Of a stretch of 22,905 bases of DNA, positions 1 to 6,491 are shown piece after piece (the stretch's first letter is position 1; the number at the start of each line of letters is the position of its first letter). A program made the translations under genes and the position numbers. Source of the stretch: an uncultured Eggerthellaceae bacterium. Lineage in GTDB: Bacteria; Actinomycetota; Coriobacteriia; Coriobacteriales; Eggerthellaceae. The notes beneath the pieces were generated by a model. It was not told where the DNA came from, made no database searches, and was given only the letters and a program-made list of their open reading frames with translations. The stretch spans positions 1 through 22,905 of the forward strand of contig CAUEBO010000043.1 of NCBI GenBank assembly GCA_958454405.1, given 5' to 3'.

Positions 1-965
1 GCCAGCTCGAACTCGGCGTTCTTCTCGAAGTCGTTGTGCGGCGCGTGGTCGGTGACGATGGCGTCCACCGTGCCGTCCGCGACGCCCTCGACGAGCGCGG
101 CGGCGTCCTCGGCCGTGCGCAGCGGCGGGTTCACCTTGAGGAAGGTGTTGTAGTCGTCGCCGATGGCGTCCTCGGTGAGGAACAGGTGGTGCGGCGTGAC
201 CTCGCAGGTGACCGGCAGGCCCTCGGCCTTGGCGGCGCGCACGAGCTCCAGACCGCGCGCCGTGGTGAGGTGCTGGATGTGCAGCGGGCAGCCGGTGAGG
301 CGGCAGAGCCGGATGTCGCGGGCGATCTGGATCTCTTCACCCTCGGCCGGCCAGCCCAGCATGCCCAGGCGCGTGGACACGACGCCCTCGTTCACCTGTC
401 CGGCGCCGACCAAATCCTCGTCCTGGCAGTGGCTCATCACCACGCGGTCGAACTGCGCGGCGTAGTCCATGACGCGGCGCATCATGCCCGCACCCTGCAC
501 GCCGCGGCCGTCGTCGGTGAAGGCGACGGCGCCGTGCGCCACCATGTCGCCCATCTCGGACAGCGTGTCGCCCGCAAGTCCCTGCGAGCAGGAGCCGGCC
601 ACGTGCACGCGGCACGCGCCGACGGCCGCCGCGCGGGCCTTCACGTACTCCACACCCACCGCGTTGTCGATGACGGGCAACGTGTTCGGCATGCAGCACA
701 CCGCCGTGAAGCCGCCGTGCGCCGCGGCGCGCGTGCCGGAGGCGATGTCTTCCTTCAGCTCGTAGCCGGGCTCGCGCAGGTGCACGTGGATGTCCACGAG
801 GCCGGGGACGACGATCTTGCCGCCCAGGTCGCGCTCGACGCCCTTCTCCATCGCAAGGTTCTGGCCGATCTCGACGATCTTCCCGTCGCGCACGAGGATG
901 TCGGCCGTTTCGTTCAGACCGACCTGCGGGTCGATCACGTGGCAATCTTTAAGCAGTAAGGCCAT
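1..965 (-). CDS. pyrC: Dihydroorotase, C-terminus cut by window edge
   Basis: Cyclises N-carbamoyl-L-aspartate to dihydroorotate in the cytoplasm, the third step of de novo pyrimidine synthesis. About 321 residues are visible of a family length near 425; the frame is open to the window edge. The N-terminus reads MALLLKDCHVIDPQ. Metal ligands of the amidohydrolase fold are visible: the HxH pair in DIHVHLREPG (His60, His62), the Asp of AFTDDG, the His of MSHCQDED, the His of IQHLTT and the Asp of IVTDHAPH near residue 305. These match class I zinc dihydroorotases, which carry Asp rather than a carboxylated Lys as bridging ligand. The ATG at 965 lies inside the end of pyrB (17-base overlap) and is preceded by a GGAGGGAG ribosome site, so pyrB and pyrC are translationally linked. 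Family call is firm; the missing quarter is simply outside the window. Confidence 0.95.
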   Translation of the reverse strand, partial: MALLLKDCHVIDPQVGLNETADILVRDGKIVEIGQNLAMEKGVERDLGGKIVVPGLVDIHVHLREPGYELKEDIASGTRAAAHGGFTAVCCMPNTLPVIDNAVGVEYVKARAAAVGACRVHVAGSCSQGLAGDTLSEMGDMVAHGAVAFTDDGRGVQGAGMMRRVMDYAAQFDRVVMSHCQDEDLVGAGQVNEGVVSTRLGMLGWPAEGEEIQIARDIRLCRLTGCPLHIQHLTTARGLELVRAAKAEGLPVTCEVTPHHLFLTEDAIGDDYNTFLKVNPPLRTAEDAAALVEGVADGTVDAIVTDHAPHNDFEKNAEFEL

Positions 966-1893
966 CTTCGCTCCCTCCGAGCAGCAGGTACATTTCGGCC
1001 ATGCGGGTGAGGATGCCGGCATAGACCTGATCGAGAATGACCGAGCGCTTCGGGTGGTCGGCCATGTAGCTGTCCAGTTCGACGCCGCGGTTGATGGGGC
1101 CGGGGTGGCAGATGAGGGCGTCGGGCTTCATGAGGTGCTCACGGTCTTTCGTCAGGCCGTACAGCATATTGTACTCGCGCAGCGACGGGTACGGCGCGCC
1201 CTCGAGGCGCTCGCGCTGGATGCGCAGCATGTACACCACGTCCAGCTCCGGCAGCGCCTCGTCGAGCTTCGTGGTCACGTGGTCGGCGCCCAGGATGTCG
1301 GGACGTGCCGGCATGAGCGTGGGCGGGGCGATGACCGTCACCTCGCAGCCCATGATCTTGAGCGCAGGGATGAGCGAGCCGCACACGCGGGAGTGCCCGA
1401 TGTCGCCCACGACGCCCACTTTGAGACCGTTGAGATCGCCCTTAACCTCCCAGATGGAGTACAGGTCCAAGAGGGCCTGCGTGGGATGCTGGTGCTTGCC
1501 GTCGCCTGCGTCGATGACGTGCGCGCCGGAGACGTCGGCGATCTTGCGGGGCACGCCGGCGTGCTTGTCGCGCACGATGATCATGTCGATCTTGTAGGCG
1601 CACAGCGTCTCCACCGTGTCCACCAGGCTCTCGCCCTTCACCGTGGAGGTGGAGCTGCCGCCGAAGTTCAGGCTGTTGGCGCTCAGGCGCTTCTCGGCGA
1701 TCTCGAACGAGGAGCGCGTGCGGGTGGACGGCTCGTTGAACATGTTCACGACCGTGACGCCCTTGAGCGTGGGCACCTGCTTGATGCGGCGCTCATTGAC
1801 CTCCTTGAATCGGACGGCCGTCTCGAGGACGGTCATGATGTCGTCGGCGGAGTACTCCGTGATGTCAATCAGATGCTTGTGGTTGAAGGCCAT
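949..1893 (-). CDS. pyrB: Aspartate carbamoyltransferase catalytic chain
   Basis: Condenses carbamoyl phosphate with aspartate to N-carbamoyl-aspartate, the committed step of pyrimidine synthesis. The protein has 314 residues, normal for the catalytic chain. The carbamoyl-phosphate loop STRTRSSF (residues 56-63), the 80s loop with Lys86 (STVKGES), HPTQALLD (136-143) and the aspartate-binding region around MLRIQRER are all present. The ATG at 1893 follows GGGAGGTG at a good distance and sits 3 bases after the pyrR stop, so the two genes are cotranscribed; its end overlaps the pyrC start. No pyrI regulatory chain is next to it, so feedback probably acts through PyrR on transcription rather than through an allosteric partner (inference). 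Nothing appears damaged. Confidence 0.97.
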   Translation of the reverse strand: MAFNHKHLIDITEYSADDIMTVLETAVRFKEVNERRIKQVPTLKGVTVVNMFNEPSTRTRSSFEIAEKRLSANSLNFGGSSTSTVKGESLVDTVETLCAYKIDMIIVRDKHAGVPRKIADVSGAHVIDAGDGKHQHPTQALLDLYSIWEVKGDLNGLKVGVVGDIGHSRVCGSLIPALKIMGCEVTVIAPPTLMPARPDILGADHVTTKLDEALPELDVVYMLRIQRERLEGAPYPSLREYNMLYGLTKDREHLMKPDALICHPGPINRGVELDSYMADHPKRSVILDQVYAGILTRMAEMYLLLGGSEDGLTA

Positions 1894-1896
1894 GCC

Positions 1897-2484
1897 CTAT
1901 TCACCTCCCAGCGGTGCCGAACCCGCGCGGGAGCCCGGAGCCATTTCCAATATCTCGACTTCGGACTTGCCGTCCGTCTCCTCCAGGAACAGGCGCACGT
2001 TCTCGTCGGACGAGGACGGCACGTTCTTGCCCACGAAGTCGGCGCGGATGGGCAGCTCGCGGTGCCCGCGGTCCACCAGCACGGCCAGCTGCACGGTGGC
2101 GGGGCGGCCGATGTCCATGAGGGCGTCGAGCGCGGCGCGGATGGTGCGGCCGGTGTACAGCACGTCGTCCACGAGCACGACGTCCTTGCCGTCCAGGTCG
2201 AAGAAGATATCGGTGGAGTGCACCTCGGGCGCGAGATGCGTCGCGAAGTCGTCGCGGTAGAAGCTTATGTCGAGCTTGCCGAGCGGCACCTTCGTGCCCT
2301 CGATGGCCTCGATCTTCTCGGCCAGGCGCTTGGCGAGCAAGTCGCCGCGCGTCACGATGCCGACGAGCGCGATGTTGCCCGCGCCCTTGTTGGTCTCGAG
2401 GATCTGATGCGCCATGCGCGTCAGCGACCGCTCGATCTCGTCCGCATCCATGCAGACGGTTTTGACCGTTCCTGCGTCGTTCAT
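1897..2484 (-). CDS. pyrR: PyrR bifunctional regulator / uracil phosphoribosyltransferase
   Basis: RNA-binding attenuator of the pyr operon that also has uracil phosphoribosyltransferase activity in characterised homologues. The protein has 195 residues, a little longer than the usual 175-185. The PRPP-binding motif VVLVDDVLYTGRT lies at residues 102-114, and the PyrR-typical segments GIVTRGDLLA, DISFYRDD and LAVLVDRGHRELPIRADFVG are present. The start at 2484 (MNDAGTVK) was chosen over a longer reading because AAAGGG lies 8-12 bases upstream, and the upstream sequence is the attenuator leader. The roughly 15 residues after EILEM are a low-complexity tail that may be dispensable. It is the first gene of pyrR-pyrB-pyrC and lies directly downstream of its own predicted target RNA. 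Confidence 0.95.
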   Translation of the reverse strand: MNDAGTVKTVCMDADEIERSLTRMAHQILETNKGAGNIALVGIVTRGDLLAKRLAEKIEAIEGTKVPLGKLDISFYRDDFATHLAPEVHSTDIFFDLDGKDVVLVDDVLYTGRTIRAALDALMDIGRPATVQLAVLVDRGHRELPIRADFVGKNVPSSSDENVRLFLEETDGKSEVEILEMAPGSRAGSAPLGGE

Positions 2485-2602
2485 ACACACCCTTTCTTGA
2501 CGTCGAGTGCGTACAGACGGACCTGCATGCCGCCAAGTGCGCGCGGCCGGCTTCAACGCCGAGCGCGCCGCTCCGAATCGGCGGCGCCTGCGCGAGGGCA
2601 TG

Positions 2603-2631
2603 AAAAAAGCCTCCGCGGCAGACAAAGGCTT
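2603..2631 (-). terminator. Attenuator terminator of the pyr leader
   Basis: On the minus strand AAGCCT (2631-2626) pairs with AGGCTT (2612-2607), and six T residues (2608-2603) overlap the end of the stem and follow it. It lies about 120 bases before the pyrR start codon, so it would stop transcription before the operon. The segment at 2629-2617 can instead pair with an upstream segment at 2682-2672, which would break this stem. That is the arrangement expected of a PyrR attenuator. Confidence 0.7.
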
Positions 2632-2681
2632 CAGCTCGCTCGCGCTCTTGTTCGGATGAACGCTGCTGGGTGCTGCCTTGT

Positions 2682-2697
2682 CGGTCTCTCTGTACCG
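2682..2697 (-). promoter_or_regulatory. Candidate PyrR-binding (anti-antiterminator) hairpin
   Basis: On the minus strand CGGU and ACCG close an eight-base loop, ACAGAGAG. A GAGAG-containing loop resembles the PyrR-binding loops known in Bacillus pyr leaders. It lies just before the sequence GACAAGGCAGC (2682-2672), which can pair with GCCUUUGUCUGCC (2629-2617) to form an antiterminator. PyrR bound with UMP would stabilise this loop, prevent the antiterminator and favour the terminator at 2603-2631. The pairing is read directly; PyrR binding is inferred. Confidence 0.55.
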
Positions 2698-2716
2698 CTT
2701 TTAAAGGACTGAGGGC

Positions 2717-2745
2717 AGTATATGCGCTTTGGTACGGTTTGGTAA
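2717..2745 (-). promoter_or_regulatory. pyr operon promoter
   Basis: Minus-strand -35 TTACCA (2745-2740), exactly 17 bases of spacer, then -10 TATACT (2722-2717). The predicted start is near 2710, giving a leader of about 225 bases that carries the PyrR hairpin and terminator. Confidence 0.8.
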
Positions 2746-2994
2746 CCCCTTTTATGCATTTTTTTCCGCGATGTGCGAACCCCGAGGTCAATGCGGTCAT
2801 CCGGCTCCAAGATCCCCGAGAAAGGAAACAACCGCGCCCGGATGAGCATTGACCGGCGTTCCCGCGCCGCTACCATGGAGGCAGGAGCAACGCAGCGGCG
2901 TCGCCCGGCCGGGAACCCCCGCCGCCCGCGTGCGGGCGGCTTGGACACGCTCGGCCGAAGACGAGGGCGGGCCCGTCGAGAAAAAGGAGACCGC
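2746..2994. other. Upstream region of the crotonase gene with two hairpins
   Basis: This non-coding stretch lies between the pyr promoter and the crotonase start. It holds a T-rich patch at 2751-2765, a large inverted repeat (2786-2804 with 2838-2854) and a second GC hairpin (2921-2929 with 2932-2940, loop of 2). I found no convincing promoter for the crotonase: candidates in the T-rich patch match the -10 consensus poorly. Open frames through here lack a ribosome site and look like chance. Confidence 0.5.
2786..2854. repeat. 17-bp inverted repeat upstream of the crotonase gene
   Basis: The left arm (2786-2804) and right arm (2838-2854) are complementary over 9 bp (GGTCAATGC), then a 2-base bulge, then 8 bp (TCATCCGG). 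The spacer is 33 bases. There is no T-run after either arm, so it is not a simple terminator. It could be an operator pair or a leader RNA structure. Confidence 0.7.
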
Positions 2995-3873
2995 ATGGGC
3001 GCTTACCAGGATCAGTACCATCTTCCGGAATTCACCTACGACTACCAGAAGCTCAAGATCACGCAGGACGGTCCGGTCTACATCTGCTCGTTCAACGACC
3101 CCGGCAACCTCAACGCCATGTCGTACGAGCAGATGAGCGAGTTCAACGACTTCCTCGTCAAGGTGCGTTTGGACAAGGAATGCCGCGTCATCGTGCTCAC
3201 CGGAGAAGGGCGCTCGTTCTGCGCGGGATTCAATTTGGACGATCACGCGCTGCCCCATCCCGACGACATGGGCGAAACGCAGTACATGTACTACATCATG
3301 CAGCGCATATGCTCCGACCAGGCGATGTACATGCATCGATGCGAGCAGACGATAATCGGCGCCCTCAAGGGCTACGCCGTGGGCGGCGGCCTGTCGCTGG
3401 CCTGCGCCTGCGACATGCGCATCCTGGGCGAGTCCTTCAAGATGAACGCGGGCTACCTGGCCATCGGCCTGACCGGCACGGACATGAGCGGCTCGTTCTA
3501 CCTGCCCAAGATCATCGGCTACGAGCGGGCGTACCGCGTGCTGTCCTCGACCGACCGCTTCGATGCGCAAACGCTGCACGGCTGGGGCTTCGGCCTCAAA
3601 GTGGTTCCCGACGACGAGGTGCTGGACGAAGCCGTGGCGCTCGCCCATCACCTGTGCGACACCACCTCCCCCTTCGGGCTGCGCCTCACGAAGGAAGCCA
3701 TGCACGCCTCCATCGACGGCACGAGCTTCGAGACGCAGATGAAGATGGAGAACCGCAACCAGGTCCTCGGAACCATAACCGACGACGGCCGCATGGGCCG
3801 CTTGAGGATGAATCCGAAGAACAAGGAAGACGTCAAGGCGAATCCTGAGAAGTACCGTTTCCGCAACCTCTAG
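2995..3873 (+). CDS. Crotonase-fold (enoyl-CoA hydratase/isomerase family) protein with altered active site
   Basis: A 292-residue crotonase-superfamily protein expected to act on a CoA thioester. The fold is clear from DPGNLNAMS (residues 35-43), the first oxyanion-hole segment GRSFCAGFNLDDH (72-84) and the second, GYAVGGGLSLACACD (126-140). Both catalytic glutamates of standard enoyl-CoA hydratase are missing: by alignment from memory, the Glu of GGGCELA is Ser134 and the Glu of QPEI is Tyr154. An Asp (Asp163 in TGTDMSGS) falls near the place of the nucleophilic Asp of 4-chlorobenzoyl-CoA dehalogenase. Hydration of a simple enoyl-CoA is therefore doubtful; isomerase, hydrolase or another crotonase chemistry is possible. 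The start at 2995 follows AAAAAGGAGA. The acyl-CoA dehydrogenase downstream suggests a shared pathway, although a hairpin separates them. Confidence 0.88.
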   Translation: MGAYQDQYHLPEFTYDYQKLKITQDGPVYICSFNDPGNLNAMSYEQMSEFNDFLVKVRLDKECRVIVLTGEGRSFCAGFNLDDHALPHPDDMGETQYMYYIMQRICSDQAMYMHRCEQTIIGALKGYAVGGGLSLACACDMRILGESFKMNAGYLAIGLTGTDMSGSFYLPKIIGYERAYRVLSSTDRFDAQTLHGWGFGLKVVPDDEVLDEAVALAHHLCDTTSPFGLRLTKEAMHASIDGTSFETQMKMENRNQVLGTITDDGRMGRLRMNPKNKEDVKANPEKYRFRNL

Positions 3874-3888
3874 GAGCCGCGCGCGACC

Positions 3889-3940
3889 CGCGCATCGACG
3901 GGCGGCGGCGGGGCCCCCGATCGATGCGCGAACGCGTTTT
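3889..3940 (+). terminator. Terminator-like hairpin after the crotonase gene
   Basis: CGCGCATCGA (3889-3898) pairs perfectly with TCGATGCGCG (3921-3930) around a GC-rich 22-base loop. A short T-run (3937-3940) follows six bases after the stem, so termination may be partial. Confidence 0.55.
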
Positions 3941-3998
3941 CTATTCCCATCGCAAACACTTCCATTCATGCAATCGATCGTTTCACCCCTAAACGACC

Positions 3999-4029
3999 TA
4001 TAACGTGAATTGGACATCCCCCCATGTCC
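3999..4029 (+). promoter_or_regulatory. Possible acyl-CoA dehydrogenase promoter with dyad operator
   Basis: TATAAC (3999-4004) fits a -10 box, but no good -35 lies 16-18 bases upstream, which would suit an activator-dependent promoter. Just downstream, around the predicted start, is the perfect dyad GGACAT-CCCCCC-ATGTCC (4012-4029). The neighbouring LysR-type gene could supply the regulator; this is inference. Confidence 0.4.
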
Positions 4030-4098
4030 GGTCGCATAATAGGAGAAACGCCGCACCCGGCGGAGGGCGCCGAGCGGCACGAGAGACGGAGGAGCGCC

Positions 4099-5295
4099 AT
4101 GAACCCTAACGCCAAGATCACCGATCAGGAATTCGAAGCGTACCTGCTGCGCATCCGCGAGCTGGCCGAAGGCCCGTTCGAGGAGATGCAGAAGGAAATC
4201 GAGGTTTCCAACAAGTTCCCGCAGGAATTCTACGACCTGGCCCGTGACAACGACTTGTACCGCTTCTACATGCCGAGCGAGTACGGCGGATGGGACCTCA
4301 ACGAGCTCGAGATCCTGCGCGTTCAGGAAGAGTTCTCCCGCGGCCCCGGCGGCATGCGCATGCACCTGCACCATGCGGCCGACATGAACTGGCGCATCCT
4401 CGACGACTACGGCAAGCCCGAGCTCAAAGCGAAGTACATGGACAAGTTCCAGGACAAGACCATCTACTGCAACTTCGCCATCACCGAGCAGACGGGCGGC
4501 ACCGGCGCCGACATCCACACGACCGCCGTCAAGAACGCCGACGGCAAGTACGTGCTCAACGGCGAGAAGTGGCTCATCTCCCACACCGACTGCAGCGACT
4601 TCACCTACGTCATCGCCGCCACCGACCTCGACTCCGACAAGGACTCCCGCCTCTCGGCCTTCTTCGTGCCCAACGACGCTCCCGGTTTCGAGATCGTCCC
4701 GATGCCGCACATGATGGGCTGCCGCGGAGCGGGCCATGCCGGCCTCGTGTTCCATGACGTCGAGCTCGACCCCATCTACCTGCTGGGCGAAGAGGGCCAG
4801 GGTATGGAGATCGCCATGCACTCCCTCTCCGTCTCCCGCGTGCACATCGCCTGCTCGAACCTCGGCATGGCGCAGCGCATGCTCGAGATGAGCATCAAGC
4901 GCGCCGAGGACCGCATCACGTTCGGCAAGCCCATCGCCAGCCGTCAGATGATCAAGCGCGAGCTCGCCGAGATGCAGACCTACACCCATGCCCTGCGCAC
5001 GCTGGTGTACGACTTCGCCCGCGACTTCGACAACGATCCGCACGGCATCGACATCGAGGAGAAGGCCGCCATCTGCAAGCTGTTCTCCATCTACACCACG
5101 CGCATCGTCTCCGACGGCATGCTGGAGATCTTCGGCGGCGACGGCTACTTCGAGGACTGCCCCTACGGCCCGACCGAGCGCCTGTACCGCGACGCGCGCG
5201 CCATGTGGCTCGAAGAGGGCGCTCCCAACGTGCAGCGCATCACCATCGCCCGCGGCTGCCAGAAGCGCAACGGGAAGCTGGACTACCAGTTCTAA
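4099..5295 (+). CDS. Acyl-CoA dehydrogenase
   Basis: FAD-dependent dehydrogenase (or, run in reverse, an enoyl-CoA reductase) of 398 residues, a normal length. In order: the N-terminal helical domain (to about 120), the flavin and substrate loop FAITEQTGGTGAD (126-138), the beta domain with NGEKWLISHTD (154-164), and the C-terminal helical domain with RITFGKPIASRQ (272-283), EIFGGDGY (343-350) and LEEGAPNVQRITIARG. In that last motif Glu373, before Gly374, is in the place of the catalytic base of the short/medium-chain type. The start at 4099 follows GGAGGAG; a longer reading from 4024 has no ribosome site. The acyl substrate cannot be told. The crotonase upstream and LysR downstream suggest an inducible pathway. 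No CoA ligase, CoA-transferase or electron-transfer flavoprotein gene is in view. Confidence 0.93.
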   Translation: MNPNAKITDQEFEAYLLRIRELAEGPFEEMQKEIEVSNKFPQEFYDLARDNDLYRFYMPSEYGGWDLNELEILRVQEEFSRGPGGMRMHLHHAADMNWRILDDYGKPELKAKYMDKFQDKTIYCNFAITEQTGGTGADIHTTAVKNADGKYVLNGEKWLISHTDCSDFTYVIAATDLDSDKDSRLSAFFVPNDAPGFEIVPMPHMMGCRGAGHAGLVFHDVELDPIYLLGEEGQGMEIAMHSLSVSRVHIACSNLGMAQRMLEMSIKRAEDRITFGKPIASRQMIKRELAEMQTYTHALRTLVYDFARDFDNDPHGIDIEEKAAICKLFSIYTTRIVSDGMLEIFGGDGYFEDCPYGPTERLYRDARAMWLEEGAPNVQRITIARGCQKRNGKLDYQF

Positions 5296-5325
5296 TCGAT
5301 CGACCGAGCGCCATCCCCTCCTAGA

Positions 5326-5366
5326 AACAGGATCCGCAGGGCATTCCTGCGGATCCTGTTCTTTTT
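5326..5366 (+). terminator. Strong intrinsic terminator after the acyl-CoA dehydrogenase gene
   Basis: AACAGGATCCGCAGG (5326-5340) and CCTGCGGATCCTGTT (5346-5360) form a perfect 15-bp stem with a 5-base loop, followed by CTTTTT. It separates the acyl-CoA dehydrogenase from the LysR gene. Confidence 0.95.
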
Positions 5367-5380
5367 GCCCATGCTTGCGT

Positions 5381-5408
5381 TTGTTTGGACGCCGCGACAA
5401 CCTATGAT
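5381..5408 (+). promoter_or_regulatory. Possible promoter of the LysR-type gene
   Basis: TTGTTT (5381-5386), 16 bases, then TATGAT (5403-5408). An overlapping TGATAA (5405-5410) with an 18-base spacer is an alternative -10. It lies between the upstream terminator and the LysR start at 5457. Confidence 0.45.
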
Positions 5409-5456
5409 AAAGTGGACGCGTGCGAGGCATACGTACGACCCACCGAGGAGGCGGCC

Positions 5457-6407
5457 ATGAACCTATCGCAACTGTACTATTTTAGGACACTTGCAAGGCT
5501 TCAACACTACACGAAGGCCGCCGGAGAACTGTTCATCGCGCAATCCACTCTTTCGAACGCCATGGCGAACCTCGAACGAGAGCTGGGCGTTCCGCTGTTC
5601 GCCCGCAAAGGGCGGACGGTCGAGCTCACGAAGTACGGCCGCGAATTCGAGGCTTCGGTCATCGAGTCGCTCAACGCCCTGGACAAAGGCGTCGAACGTG
5701 CGCGCGAGCAGGCGGAGCTCCTCACGGGCACCATCGACATCGGCACGGTGTACACCGTGCAGGACAGCTACCTTCCGGCGCTGATGCGTGCCTACCGGGC
5801 ATCCTACGGAGACGGGCTGACCGTGAACCTGTTCCAGGGGCTCACCCTGCCCCTTCTGGAGGATTTGGAACGCGACCGCTACGAACTCGCGTTCGCGGCC
5901 TACGTCGAGAACCGGCCGGGCATGACCTTCGTGCCCGTGCTGTCGCAATCGCTCGTCGCGCTGCTGCATCGCGGCCACCCGCTCGCCTCCCGCGAAGAGC
6001 TCTCGCTGAACGAGCTCGCCTCCTGCGAATGCCCCATCATCACCTATCGGACGGAGACGCCCATCGGGGCGGAGGTGGCCCGTCTCATGGAAGAGGCGGG
6101 ATTGAAGGCGATCGCCTACGCCAACGACGAAATATCGCTGGGCGCGCTCGTCGACTCCGAATCCGGATCGGTCGGCCTGGCGCTCGACACCCTGGGCCTC
6201 GCCCCGTTCGGCAACCTGGTGGCCGTCCCCCTCTCGGACGTTCCCAGGGACTTCCATCCGATCTGCCTCGTGTACAAGGAACGCGCGTTCAAGACCCGGG
6301 CCGTGGAAACGTTCATCGAGTTCACCACCGGGTTCAAGTGGGATCCGAACAATCCATCGGGTCTCGACGAGGACGATATGGACGAATTCGAGGACGAGGA
6401 CGCCTGA
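5457..6407 (+). CDS. LysR-type transcriptional regulator
   Basis: A 316-residue DNA-binding regulator. The N-terminal winged helix-turn-helix reads MNLSQLYYFRTLARLQ and then HYTKAAGELFIAQSTLSNAM (about residues 17-36), followed by LERELGVPLFAR and ELTKYG, all typical of the family. The rest is the periplasmic-binding-protein-like effector domain (from about 90). The protein ends in an unusual strongly acidic tail (SGLDEDDMDEFEDEDA). The start at 5457 follows GAGGAG. Unlike most LysR genes it is not divergent from a target but lies downstream of the acyl-CoA dehydrogenase on the same strand, after a strong terminator. Its likely targets are that gene and the crotonase gene (inference). The effector is unknown. 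Confidence 0.92.
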   Translation: MNLSQLYYFRTLARLQHYTKAAGELFIAQSTLSNAMANLERELGVPLFARKGRTVELTKYGREFEASVIESLNALDKGVERAREQAELLTGTIDIGTVYTVQDSYLPALMRAYRASYGDGLTVNLFQGLTLPLLEDLERDRYELAFAAYVENRPGMTFVPVLSQSLVALLHRGHPLASREELSLNELASCECPIITYRTETPIGAEVARLMEEAGLKAIAYANDEISLGALVDSESGSVGLALDTLGLAPFGNLVAVPLSDVPRDFHPICLVYKERAFKTRAVETFIEFTTGFKWDPNNPSGLDEDDMDEFEDEDA

Positions 6408-6491
6408 GCCGGCTCCGCCCTGCCGGACCGCTCGGGCACGGCAGGCGCCCGAAGCGCCCCGCGTCCCGACATCGCCCGGCTGGGCGCCCGC

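Noticed and set aside
2797..5430. A minus-strand open frame of 877 codons
   Set aside because: Antisense shadow of the crotonase and acyl-CoA dehydrogenase genes, running through the strong terminator at 5326-5366; no motifs.
6408..6491. Inverted repeat CCTGCCG / CGGCAGG between the LysR gene and coaBC as a terminator
   Set aside because: The stem is only 7 bp with a 13-base loop and there is no T-run in either direction, so the evidence is too weak for a terminator call.
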